From: Chaetorhynchus papuensis
Taxonomy: Eukaryota; Chordata; Aves; Passeriformes; Rhipiduridae
DNA: 64,000 bases
NCBI GenBank assembly: GCA_013396525.1
Contig: VWYX01000846.1
Span: 124,001 to 188,000 of the forward strand
Reading direction: 5' to 3'
Positions within the stretch are counted from its first letter, which is position 1, and each line of letters begins with the position of its first letter. Below, piece by piece: positions 58,001 through 64,000 of this stretch. Below the pieces are notes generated by a model, which was given only the letters and a program-made list of their open reading frames with translations, did no database searches and had not been told where the DNA came from. The translations under genes and the position numbers were made by a program.

Positions 58001-59499
58001 AGCAGCAGAGACTCGTGGGCAGAAAGGCAAGAGGCAGCTGTGCCTCCAGAGCCTCCTGACCCCTTCCCTGACTGCTGTTCCCCAGCTAACAGGAGACAGT
58101 TACCTGAATCAGTGCAATCAGAGGTGAAATGACAATGGTGATTCCCACTGCCAGAACTGCAGGAAGCTGGTAGCACAAGGATTTCCCTGCCCCTGTGGGC
58201 ATGCACACAAAGACATCCTTCTCTCCTGCAAAAACAACAGAAGAAAGCTCAAGGCCTCTTAGTGGTGCTGAGTTCCTGGGGCTCATGCTGGAGGGGTGGG
58301 CAGAAGCAGCACATATGTGCACGTACCAGGTGGCACAGCAACAAAACAACTTCACTTTAGGTTCTAAAAGCACAGCAATACTTTGCATGCCAGCAGTGGT
58401 TTCCTTCAAAGAACCTCAGATTGCTTTGTAAACATTTAGAGGCAGCACTACAAAAGTAGCAGAAGATACACAGAAACCAAGATAAAGTGAAGTTATTTAC
58501 GCTGAATCTCCTCCAGAAAAGCTGCTTTCACTCATTTTACAGACCTCCACTTACCACATTACCAGCCCCATGACAGAACTTCACCACGTCCTCTTAAAGC
58601 TTATCCCAGAAAGGTCCCTCATAGGAGACAGGAGTTGGAAATCTCAACTACATGGGTAATACCCTGCAGTGAGTGACTGCTCCTGCACTAACCAGGATCC
58701 AGTTCAAGCCAGGAAGGTGCCAATGACACCAGGTTAATAGGCAGAGACACCTTGCACACAGAACCCCACTTCTGGCAGGTCTGTTGAGTGGTGATAGATG
58801 GAAACTGAACAGGGCACTGTTCTGATTCACACTGAGAGAGCTGCTGGGGGAGCTGGCAGCTTGTTTGTGTGAGCTGCCTATCCACCCCCAGCTGGGTGTT
58901 GGAGTGTGTGTCAACACCAGCACAAAAATGTTTCTGATAACGTCCCGTGATTCTGAGGATCTCAGCTATGCCAAGAAACCAAGTCCTCTGCTGGTATTGT
59001 CTCTAACACAAGGACAGCTTTATTCTGAAAATGTCTGAATGTTAACAGGTTTGATGTCATCTGATCACAAACACACTGGCAGGTGTGAAGAGACAACCAG
59101 AGAAGACACCAACAATGCTGCACTTCACCACTTCCCATTCCCACGGCTGATGCAATGATGGTGGTACAAAACAAATGAAAGGGGAAGATGCAGAGCTCGT
59201 GTGCAGCACGTGCTCCTGGGCCACCAAAACCATCTCAGAGCAGAGGAGGGCCGGGTGATGCTGCTTAGTCCAGGTGATGTCTGCTCACAGCAGGCACGGC
59301 ACCACCTCCTGCAGTGTCACCCCCACGCGGAGATGGACGCCCAGCCGTGTTCCACGCGTCTCCCATGCCGAGCCTCACCTCTCGCCACAGCCATGGTCGC
59401 ACTTTCCTGAAGGGAAGTCCTGAAGGACTCGAACCCGAAGACCTTCTGCAGCGTTTTCCGGACCCTGCCCTCCAGGCCCGGGGGAGCCTTCCCGCTCAT
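22632..59499 (-). CDS. RECQL5: ATP-dependent DNA helicase Q5, long (beta-type) isoform, 1040 residues
   Basis: Nineteen coding exons on the minus strand: 59499-59379, 58225-58104, 56355-55837, 55274-55169, 54635-54524, 52349-52187, 51833-51751, 30429-30202, 28767-28668, 28179-28143, 27293-27235, 27112-27036, 26554-26461, 26000-25860, 25441-24786, 24589-24511, 23652-23401, 22904-22832 and 22732-22632. They total 3123 nt, in frame throughout. RECQL5 is a nuclear 3'-5' RecQ helicase that restrains RNA polymerase II, removes RAD51 from single-stranded DNA and works with PCNA at forks. Visible features are Walker A lysine 55, DEAH at 154-157, motif VI at 343-352, zinc cysteines 410/426/430/433, a BRC-like FQTA at 671-674, an SRI domain and a PIP box at 1013-1020. 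The start at 59499 gives an N-terminus like the human protein (VFGFESF...LQESATMAV). Human beta is 991 residues, so the extra length lies mainly in the linker. SMIM5 and SMIM6 lie in its seventh intron. Confidence 0.96.
24786..26000 (-). CDS. RECQL5: RECQL5 exons 14-15: RAD51-binding motif and charged linker
   Basis: Exon 14 (26000-25860) and the large exon 15 (25441-24786, 656 nt) encode residues 608-873. The conserved KPKRVGAGFPKKSSLFQTA carries the BRC-variant RAD51-binding motif. A basic cluster (KKSKRSKKQQ, 754-763) is a candidate nuclear localisation signal and is followed by SQDISKFF (773-780), a PIP-like motif also seen in human. The rest is Ser/Glu/Lys-rich and poorly conserved. The exon 14 donor was set at 25859 (GTGAGT), keeping the frame into FKPKRVG. 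Confidence 0.92.
26461..28767 (-). CDS. RECQL5: RECQL5 exons 9-13: KIX / RNA polymerase II-interaction region
   Basis: Exons 28767-28668, 28179-28143, 27293-27235, 27112-27036 and 26554-26461 encode residues 485-607. Segments such as RREWDNFYKKQM-like sequence, CPLKDAASRRISKLTVK, GREHCLKMLEEALSNN and MEYEAFRTSKMANSYKAAVLKK correspond to the human internal RNAPII-interacting (KIX) region. Exon 10 is only 37 nt and exon 11 only 59 nt, yet phase is exact. Confidence 0.92.
27749..27845. repeat. Compound ATT/GTT trinucleotide microsatellite in RECQL5 intron
   Basis: About eight ATT units, then about a dozen GTT units, then about a dozen more ATT units, between RECQL5 exons 10 and 11. Read on the transcribed strand it is AAT/AAC. 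Confidence 0.95.
28768..30201 (-). other. RECQL5 intron 8 without recognised content
   Basis: A 1.43-kb intron between exons 9 and 8. I found no coding, RNA or repeat signature on either strand. Confidence 0.55.
30202..30429 (-). CDS. RECQL5: RECQL5 exon 8: zinc-binding module
   Basis: This exon encodes residues 409-485. CRHAAIAKYFGD followed by PCNKCCDFC supplies four zinc ligands at 410, 426, 430 and 433, aligned with human 411, 427, 431 and 434. RRRLEALE-type sequence and SSWSKTCIGP, then DPELYEGGRRG, match the human protein closely. It lies 21.3 kb downstream of exon 7. It is the first exon lost in the short isoform. Confidence 0.93.
33880..34760. promoter_or_regulatory. CpG-dense segment, candidate SMIM5 promoter and noncoding first exon
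   Basis: Local GC and CpG density rise sharply against AT-rich intron on both sides. A plausible + strand donor (GTCGGG followed by GTAAGG) sits at 34237. SMIM5 needs an upstream 5' UTR exon, because its ATG exon begins with an acceptor at 42884. Assignment to SMIM5 is inference; it could instead be an internal RECQL5 or enhancer-type CpG island. Confidence 0.4.
34016..34090. repeat. 75-nt poly(A) tract containing an assembly N
   Basis: Adenines run unbroken apart from a single N at 34055. The N marks an ambiguous or gap-joined assembly position, so tract length is unreliable. Confidence 0.97.
35052..35110 (-). mobile_element. CR1 LINE 3' end fragment, minus orientation
   Basis: CATAGAAACATTTAGGTTG, then AAAAGACATTTCAGGTCATTG and AGTCCAAG resemble the reverse complement of the 3' end of avian CR1 elements. 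It is short and diverged, with no body of the element recognisable beyond it. Confidence 0.6.
38255..38340 (-). repeat. MIR-like SINE core fragment
   Basis: GATGACTTATCCAAAGTCAC followed by ACAACCAG and CACTGGCAGG matches the reverse complement of the conserved MIR core (GACTTGCCCAAGGTCACACA and GTGGCAGAG type). An AGATGAAG-like segment upstream matches the next part of the consensus. Confidence 0.55.
39775..40214 (-). mobile_element. Complete solo LTR of an endogenous retrovirus, 440 bp, minus orientation
   Basis: The + strand edges are TGATGCCTTAAG and CTAAGGCATCA, imperfect inverted terminal repeats ending in TG...CA. They are flanked by identical ACTG tetramers at 39771-39774 and 40215-40218, a 4-bp target-site duplication typical of gammaretrovirus-like (class I) elements. 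Read on the minus strand, a TATAAAAG box (39939-39932) precedes AATAAA (39843-39838) by about 90 bp, the expected U3-R order. There is no internal viral coding sequence, so it is a solo LTR left by recombination. Confidence 0.85.
42911..44537 (+). CDS. SMIM5: Small integral membrane protein 5, 82 residues
   Basis: Two coding exons, 42911-43037 and 44416-44537 (TGA), total 249 nt. The first follows an acceptor at 42884 and carries 26 nt of 5' UTR. The ATG has A at -3. The protein matches human SMIM5 (77 residues): an N-terminal amphipathic helix with EKFLLKLQKLPKADPVEIASF, one membrane segment at about 31-52 and a cysteine-rich juxtamembrane patch (CSCCCYSCCGC, seven Cys), then a basic PRHKKSQVR tail. 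The Cys patch suggests palmitoylation, by inference. Its function is not established. It lies antisense inside RECQL5 intron 7, as in human. Possible poly(A) signals are at 45177, 45606 and 46188. Confidence 0.92.
49582..49767 (+). CDS. SMIM6: Small integral membrane protein 6 / endoregulin, 61 residues
   Basis: A single coding exon with TAG at 49765-49767. An acceptor (CTGCTCCCAG) ends at 49565, so the exon carries 16 nt of 5' UTR. ATG 49582 has A at -3 and gives 61 residues against 62 in human. One membrane helix at about 24-49 (LGGLVVICIFCLVFIALILFA) aligns with the human GGLAVIILF-type segment. The polar N-terminus and the CCTSPRHKRGGS tail differ from the acidic human tail. Mammalian endoregulin is an epithelial micropeptide that inhibits the SERCA calcium pump; conserved function here is inferred. 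It sits antisense in RECQL5 intron 7, about 5 kb after SMIM5. No clear AATAAA was found downstream. Confidence 0.85.
   Translation: MSPEQEASSVLEDLKRLITASDWALGGLVVICIFCLVFIALILFAAIFGCCTSPRHKRGGS
50596..50775 (+). mobile_element. CR1 LINE 3' end, plus orientation
   Basis: GGCACAGGTTGCCCAGAGAG, GGTTGGATGGGGCTCGGAGC, CATGGCAGGGGGTTGAACTA and AAGGTCCCTTCCATCCCAAA are near-consensus blocks of the avian CR1 3' end, finishing in ATTCTGTGATTAT. It is a typical 5'-truncated insertion of about 180 bp. No target-site duplication was discerned. Confidence 0.9.
51685..51690 (-). terminator. Intronic poly(A) signal for short RECQL5 isoform
   Basis: AATAAA on the minus strand lies 57-62 nt past the read-through TGA. 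A GT-rich element (TGCGTGTGTCC, complement of 51656-51666) follows about 20 nt later. Spacing fits a functional cleavage site near 51670. Confidence 0.65.
51747..51833 (-). CDS. RECQL5: RECQL5 exon 7 with read-through stop: short alpha-like isoform
   Basis: In the long isoform this exon ends at 51751 with a split glycine codon. If the donor is not used, the next bases complete Gly409 and give an immediate TGA (51749-51747) that overlaps the GTGAGT donor. The product would be the 409-residue helicase core without zinc module, SRI or PIP box. Human RECQL5-alpha is 410 residues and ends at the equivalent place. A canonical poly(A) signal lies about 60 nt downstream. Use of the isoform in this species is inference. 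Confidence 0.7.
   Translation of the reverse strand, partial: EKKGTLKESDKAMMTAFDAIVSFCEELG
52187..59499 (-). CDS. RECQL5: RECQL5 exons 1-6: RecQ helicase core
   Basis: Exons 59499-59379, 58225-58104, 56355-55837, 55274-55169, 54635-54524 and 52349-52187 encode residues 1-381. Motif 0 is FGFESF with the downstream Gln31, motif I is MPTGAGKS with Lys55, motif II is DEAH 154-157, and the following HCVSQWGHDFR is the RecQ aromatic loop. Motif III is ALTATAT. CGIVYCR opens the second RecA lobe, ISFGMGVDKANVRFVAHW is motif V, and QESGRAGRDG is motif VI. All catalytic residues are present, so an active ATPase/helicase is expected. Confidence 0.96.
52350..54523 (-). other. RECQL5 intron 5 without recognised content
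   Basis: A 2.17-kb intron between exons 6 and 5. No repeat family, RNA or coding segment was recognised. Confidence 0.55.
54665..54782. repeat. A-rich low-complexity stretch in RECQL5 intron 4
   Basis: Runs of A broken by CAAA, a short C run and GAAA units. It starts just 30 bp upstream of RECQL5 exon 5, so on the transcribed strand it is a long T-rich tract ahead of the acceptor. Confidence 0.85.
56356..58103 (-). other. RECQL5 intron 2 without recognised content
   Basis: A 1.75-kb intron. I see only ordinary AT-rich sequence. Confidence 0.55.
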
Positions 59500-59876
59500 C
59501 CTAAGGATGCTGGAACGGTGACAGGAACCTGAGCTGGAGCCGGACGCTGCCCCCTCCTCTGCCCGAGGCCTGCCCCGACCCACTGCCACCTGCACGAGCT
59601 CCCCCACAACCGCCCTGCCAGCCTCCTCCTTTCTTCGGGCCTCTCAGGGATGCTTATCCAGACCCCCTCACTGGAGAGGGCCACAGTATGTTTACTCTGG
59701 GTCAGCCCCCTCCCCATGGGGCACAGCAGAGGGGGCTCATAGCGGGGGGAACTCGCTGCCCCCCAAACGCGCTCGCACCCGACATGGAGGGGGGGTATGG
59801 GGGCAGGCGGCTCCTTCTCACCCACCCCCCATTCCTTCCCGGGGGGCTGTGTCCTCCCACCCCCATCCCATCCCAT

Positions 59877-59904
59877 CCCCCCCCCCCCCCCCCCCCCCCC
59901 CCCC
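59877..59904. repeat. 28-nt poly(C) tract in the divergent promoter
   Basis: An unbroken C run, preceded by CCCAT repeats. On the minus strand it is a G run with quadruplex potential. Length may be unreliable in assembly. Confidence 0.95.
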
Positions 59905-59990
59905 GTCCCCTGCCCCACCTCCGCCCTGTCCCGGCCCCCACCCGCCACACTCGCTCCACACCCGGCAGGTGCTGTCGTGGCGCCACAAAA

Positions 59991-59998
59991 TGACGTCA
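59991..59998. promoter_or_regulatory. Consensus palindromic CRE (ATF/CREB site)
   Basis: TGACGTCA, an exact match to the full-site CRE, 265 bp upstream of the SAP30BP ATG and 492 bp upstream of the RECQL5 ATG. Being palindromic it could serve both directions. Confidence 0.75.
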
Positions 59999-60194
59999 CA
60001 AGCTTCAATTAAAGGGCCAGCCCGCTCACTTTTTATCCCCTCTCCCCTTCACCCCTCCATCCCCAGACGCTCTGCTCCGCCTCGCTGAGGGCTTTCTCCT
60101 CAGGCCGCAAGCCCCCGAGGGGTTTCTCCTCTAGCTGTGAGGGGGGGAGTCCACCGGTGTACCGCGAGCCCGCTGAGGGCGGAAGAAGGGCAGC

Positions 60195-60208
60195 GTTGCC
60201 ATGGTGAC
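60195..60208. promoter_or_regulatory. X-box match (RFX site)
   Basis: GTTGCCATGGTGAC fits the RFX X-box pattern of two half-sites separated by two bases. It also contains an ATG in strong context at 60201. Confidence 0.6.
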
Positions 60209-60233
60209 TGCGCCTCGGCGTCATCCCCGCGCG

Positions 60234-60241
60234 CCGGAAGT
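60234..60241 (+). promoter_or_regulatory. ETS/GABP site
   Basis: CCGGAAGT, a canonical ETS-family core, 22 bp upstream of the SAP30BP ATG. Such sites cluster at TATA-less CpG promoters. Confidence 0.6.
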
Positions 60242-60259
60242 GCGCCACGGCCGAGGCGG

Positions 60260-60270
60260 AAGATGGCGGC
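60260..60270 (+). promoter_or_regulatory. YY1-type element over the SAP30BP start codon
   Basis: AAGATGGCGGC is the classic YY1 motif that often includes the initiator ATG of housekeeping genes, and the SAP30BP ATG lies inside it. Confidence 0.65.
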
Positions 60271-63200
60271 GGCGAAGCGCAGCGTTCTCTCCTCGCTGGC
60301 GGTGTACGCTGAGGACTCGGACCCGGAGTCGGACAGCGAGGCCGGCACGGCGGGGAGCGATGGGGGAGCGCCCACGGGTGAGGGCGGGCAGGGGGCTGGG
60401 GCAGGCGGCAGGCTGGGGCGCCAGGGTTCCCCCGCGAGGCCCGCGCCGGCCTGGCGCTTTCCTCTCTGTGAGGGGAAGGCCCCGCACGCTGCAACCTCCC
60501 CTTTCCTCACCGTGTTCCTTTTCTCTTCCTCCTCAGGAGAGAAAGGAGGCCTGGTCTCAGTTGGGTACGGAGAAGACGACTTTACCCGCGTGGATGGGGA
60601 GGAGGAAGGGTACGAAGAGGAGGATGATGAGAACAGCAGGCAGTCAGTAAGTACCTCTCTGCTCCGGGAGCTTATCTTCACCCCTTACACAGGCTGTAGA
60701 GGCTTTTCTCTTTCAAAAAAAAGCCCTGAATAGCGACCCCTGATGGAACCCGGAATATCTCACTCCTGGTGTGGGTTTCAGCACTCTCCAACTATTCCTT
60801 TTCACTTTGTTTTCACGTAGAAAGCATTTGCCCTGAAACCCATCAGCAGCTTGGCACAGCTCTTGTTGCTCGTTACTGTGTTGGTGTCGTTGGATTCTTT
60901 CATGGGAAAAAGGCTGTTACAGCCACTCTAAATGAAAGCTATTCTTTAAATGTAGTTGCCATATAAGAACCTTGTAAGAGTACCACAGTGTCAGCTGGTG
61001 GATTAAAATGAATAAACTTCTGTGCTGCCTTAAATTATTCTTTTGTGTGTAGCTCAGTCCACTCCCTACATCAGGTCACTTTGATGTAACAGTGTCCTGT
61101 CTTCATGTGGGTGGCTTTTGTCTGTCCCAGGTGCATGGCACGTGTCTGGTATTACCTGAGCACTGAGATGAGGACAGTGTGGTGGGACAGGGCACGGAGC
61201 TCTGTGGATGGTCTGTGGATGCAGCTGCATCACACAGAAGGGTGTGTAGCTCTGCCCTGTGTCTGGGGGAGTGAAACAATAAGTTTGGAGGGGAAAAAGG
61301 GAGGTTCTCATCTCCTTTCTTTATCATCAGCCTTTTGCTCACCACTGTGTTATCTTCTCCCTGTTCTAGCTCTTTCCTCTACCACATAGCCAAAACCCCA
61401 GGGCTACTCCTATAACTTTTTCTCGCTGAAATCTACTTTGTGTGTGTTAGAGCAGTCTCTTAGGAGACACTATTTTCTGCCATCTGTTACCCAAGTAGCA
61501 GCCCAGAAATTTCAGTCTCTCGTTCTTGCTTTAAGTTCTGTTTTGTTGCCCCGGTGTCTCCCTTAGCAAAGCAGGGAAGCTCCTTTACTGCTTCCGTGAT
61601 TCTTCTTTTTGTAGCCAGCACTTCTGGACTCTGTTTCAGTGAGGTCTCTTTAGTTCAGAGAAAGCCCTGTGTGTGATCCAGGTGCTTGCCAAGCTCAGCT
61701 GTGTTTAGTTAGCATTGTGAATGGAGTGGCTTTACTGCATACCCAGTTTTTGGTGCAGGTTGCAGCTGTCAATCATCAGCTGCTGTTCAAGTAATGACAA
61801 TCAATCAGTCAATCGCTCTGGTGTCAACCAGTGGATCTTGCATAGGTTTGTGGTTACAGTGCAGGTTGCACAAGGTGATTTCCCTTTTTTTTCCCATTAA
61901 ATATTCTCTGAGCAGACTTGAAAGCTTCCTTGGCATTGCTTGTGCTGGTAGCTCATGTGGGTTATGAGCTGTTTATGGAAAACAGGATGAGGTGGATTCA
62001 GGCTGTCCTGGGCTTTGCTCTGTACAACTCAGTGGGTATTTTAACTACTTTAACAGTGACTGAAAAGCCTCTGGTTTTTTTCAAAGGCAGCTCTCAGTGA
62101 TGCTGCTTTGTTTGTTAATATTGTTATTTCCCTGCTAGGTTAGGAGTTCTTGAAAGCTGTTTCAGTTACTGTCTGCAGCATGGATAATTCAACCCATTAC
62201 TGCTTTGATGAAAATCACTTTTATCTGTATAATAGAGACTGTAGAGGGGAGAGCAATCTCATTTGTGATAAACACCAAGCTACTTGGTTCTTTTCTAGTT
62301 ACAAACTCACTGTAATTAACCCTTGGCAGTCAGGACTGAATTATTGTCATATGTGCATCTTTCAGAAAGGGAAGCTGGAGAGCAGCTGAAGGAGTTTGAT
62401 GTCTCACATCTGTGGGAGAGGCATCTTAATTCAGTCAATTAGAACTTACTGACATTATTGTGTACAGGTCAGTGTCTAGCTTGCCTTGTCAGAACTGGCT
62501 CATGTGCCAATGCTCTGAGGGGGGCAATTCCTTGTAAACTCTTCCTTTCAGTTGCACCTATCATTTCACTTTTTCTTTTGTTTCCCTTTTTGAAGCTGAA
62601 ACACCAAGTTCTTGTTTTGGGGCCAATGTTGAAGTTTGTGGGAAAGTTTGAAAGAAAAACCATTTTGCTGAGTTGTGTGAGCATGAAAAACACTTTCTGC
62701 TCCTCAGACTTGTTTTGAACCCAGAGTATGTGTTTATATCTAGAAACAGGGGTACTTGGGGGATGCCCAGTGAGGGGACAGCAGCTTTACTGCCAGTGGG
62801 GACCAAACTGGAGCTTCCTGCTCACATGGTGTGGATTTTCACACAATGCTCTGTTCAGTATTTTCAGCTCACAGGGCAGAAGATCCCCCAGTTCTTTGGT
62901 TTATTTCTGGTTCATAAAATAAATTTTTAAAAATGGAGTCTGTTACCTGGAATTTGTCGGCGTTCCTTTTCTGTGGAGGTTCACAGCATCTGCAAGCAAG
63001 GCACGAGAGCTCTGCACCAGCAAGGAAGTTGTGTCTGCTGGATCACTGGATCCCTGGAGCTTGGTGCTAGGCCAGACCCTCTCCAAGCCTGCATGTTTGG
63101 TTTGGTGGCAGGCCAGCTGTGTGTCCTCTGTGTGTTGCTGATGCTTGGGACTAGCACAGGTCTTGCAAATGCTGCTTTTTCTGTGGGTACTGCTGAACAG

Positions 63201-63606
63201 AGGCTCTTCAGTCACCACCAGACAACTGGAGGGGACAGAATTATCAAAGGACAAATGCTTTTTTGCCCAGTTCTGCTGCTTCTTGTTGTCTAGTTCTGAG
63301 CGTTCCAGAGCTGCATGAGTTTTGCAGGGACAACTGCTACTGAGTGATGATTTTGCCTACAAAAACTCCCAAAACCAAACAAACCCTTTTTCCCCTGACT
63401 GTAGGACTTCTTTTCTGGTTAAGAGTGGGTGGGGCAAAACTACCCTCCATGGAAAGGGTCTTGGACTGCTGCTGGGCTGCTGAATGCCCTTTGCTGTAAG
63501 TGCAGTTACTTGCCAGGCCTGCTCTTTAAGCTTAATCCTGTAAATTCTTGTCTTGTAGGAAGATGACGATTCAGAGACTGAAAAACCTGAGGCTGGTGAT
63601 CTAAAG
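60263..63606 (+). CDS. SAP30BP: SAP30-binding protein, first three coding exons (5' partial)
   Basis: Exons 60263-60377, 60537-60646 and 63559-63606 encode the first 91 residues. SVLSSLAVYAEDS, EKGGLVS, YGEDDF, GYEEEDDENSRQSEDDDSE and TEKPEA match human SAP30BP closely. All three GT-AG junctions are in phase and the protein continues past the window end. SAP30BP is a nuclear protein linked to the SAP30 corepressor and to splicing of short introns through RBM17. The visible part is the acidic, disordered N-terminus. The start is supported by homology and by YY1/Kozak context. The A/S/G-rich residues 28-38 differ from human. Confidence 0.93.
60647..63558 (+). other. SAP30BP intron 2, no recognised content
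   Basis: A 2.9-kb intron from GTAAGT to the TTGTAG acceptor. I saw no additional exon or recognisable repeat on either strand. Confidence 0.6.
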
Positions 63607-64000
63607 GTATTTGAAAGTGTGGTCTGGTGGTGGGGGGGAAGCTCAGTACAAGAGAAATAAGTCTTAACAGCATGGCTTGGTGTTCATTTGTGATCTGTAG
63701 TTAGTTCCACACCTTTTGTAGCTTTAACCTGTGTTTTTGACTTTAGTTCTGGCTTCTGCCAAAGGCAGTTAAGAGATCACAGGTTGAGTCACAATGAAGG
63801 TGAATTTAGTCATGAATTCAGTCATGTTGTGCATTAGACCTGAAGTTTCCTGACAGCATCTCACCTGTTTTGCAGTGATGTGGGAGGTGCAGCATCCAGT
63901 ACAGAATTCTGTATGACCAGTGTTAGTTGGAGTAATTTCTTCATTTAGAGCAACTTAATGAATAAATGATTCTTTGCTCTTAGAGGCCGTGGAACGTGTC
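63607..64000 (+). other. SAP30BP intron 3, truncated by the window edge
   Basis: The intron starts with GTATTT. No exon matching the next human SAP30BP segment is seen before the end of the window. Confidence 0.6.

Larger units (their letters stand above)
59500..60262. promoter_or_regulatory. Divergent RECQL5 / SAP30BP promoter region
   Basis: Only 763 bp separate the two start codons, which face away from each other. The stretch is GC- and CpG-rich, has no strong TATA box and holds CRE, X-box and ETS matches clustered on the SAP30BP side. This is the usual layout of a bidirectional housekeeping promoter. Transcription start sites are not visible from sequence. A CCTTAG directly before the RECQL5 ATG could be the acceptor of a noncoding first exon. 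Confidence 0.8.

Noticed and set aside
59500..59607. In-frame upstream ATG extending RECQL5 by 36 residues
   Set aside because: The extension is GC-rich, has no human counterpart and a plausible splice acceptor lies directly before ATG 59499.
59702..60088. Proline- or glycine-rich open frames on both strands
   Set aside because: They arise from the poly(C) tract in the promoter region and lack family similarity.
63984..64000. Possible SAP30BP exon 4 after CTCTTAG at the window edge
   Set aside because: The 17 available bases do not encode the residues expected after the DLK junction by comparison with human, so it looks like a chance acceptor.
1..64000. CRISPR arrays, operons or other prokaryotic features
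   Set aside because: The window is spliced vertebrate DNA and no spaced direct-repeat arrays were seen.

Overview
This is a vertebrate nuclear window, almost certainly from a bird. It has long spliced genes with GT-AG introns, a CR1 LINE 3' end with the typical avian tail, compact introns, and a gene order matching human 17q25 (MYO15B, RECQL5 containing SMIM5 and SMIM6, then SAP30BP). A passerine is plausible but not proven. I placed exons by joining splice sites and checking that reading phase carries across every junction. All five genes are open, with no frameshift or premature stop.

Region 1 (1-21300, + strand): the 3' part of an unconventional myosin XV tail gene, MYO15B by synteny. Thirty-eight coding exons (1189-20425) give 1588 residues: MyTH4, a linker with a long Glu/Lys/Arg repeat, a FERM-like segment, SH3, a second MyTH4 and a C-terminal FERM. 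The motor lies upstream of the window.

Region 2 (21550-59500, - strand): complete RECQL5, 19 coding exons and 1040 residues (human beta form 991). It has the RecQ helicase core, zinc module, RNA polymerase II-binding region, RAD51-binding motif, SRI domain and PIP box. MYO15B and RECQL5 converge, with poly(A) signals about 310 bp apart.

Region 3 (30430-51750): a 21.3 kb RECQL5 intron holding two small single-pass membrane protein genes on the opposite strand, SMIM5 (two coding exons) and SMIM6/endoregulin (one coding exon). It also holds a CpG-dense segment, a poly(A) tract with an N, a complete solo LTR with a target-site duplication, CR1 fragments and a MIR-like SINE. At its RECQL5-proximal end, a stop codon across the splice donor and a poly(A) signal about 60 nt further on predict a short helicase-only isoform like human RECQL5-alpha.

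Region 4 (59500-64000): a divergent promoter shared by RECQL5 and SAP30BP, with a perfect CRE and X-box, ETS and YY1 matches, followed by the first three coding exons of SAP30BP (+), which runs off the window.

The strongest observations are the RECQL5 intronic poly(A) isoform, a 99-nt in-frame stop-free RECQL5 intron (possible exitron), an ER/K-type helix repeat in the myosin tail, and the nested, possibly related SMIM5/SMIM6 pair. I found no wholly new system.
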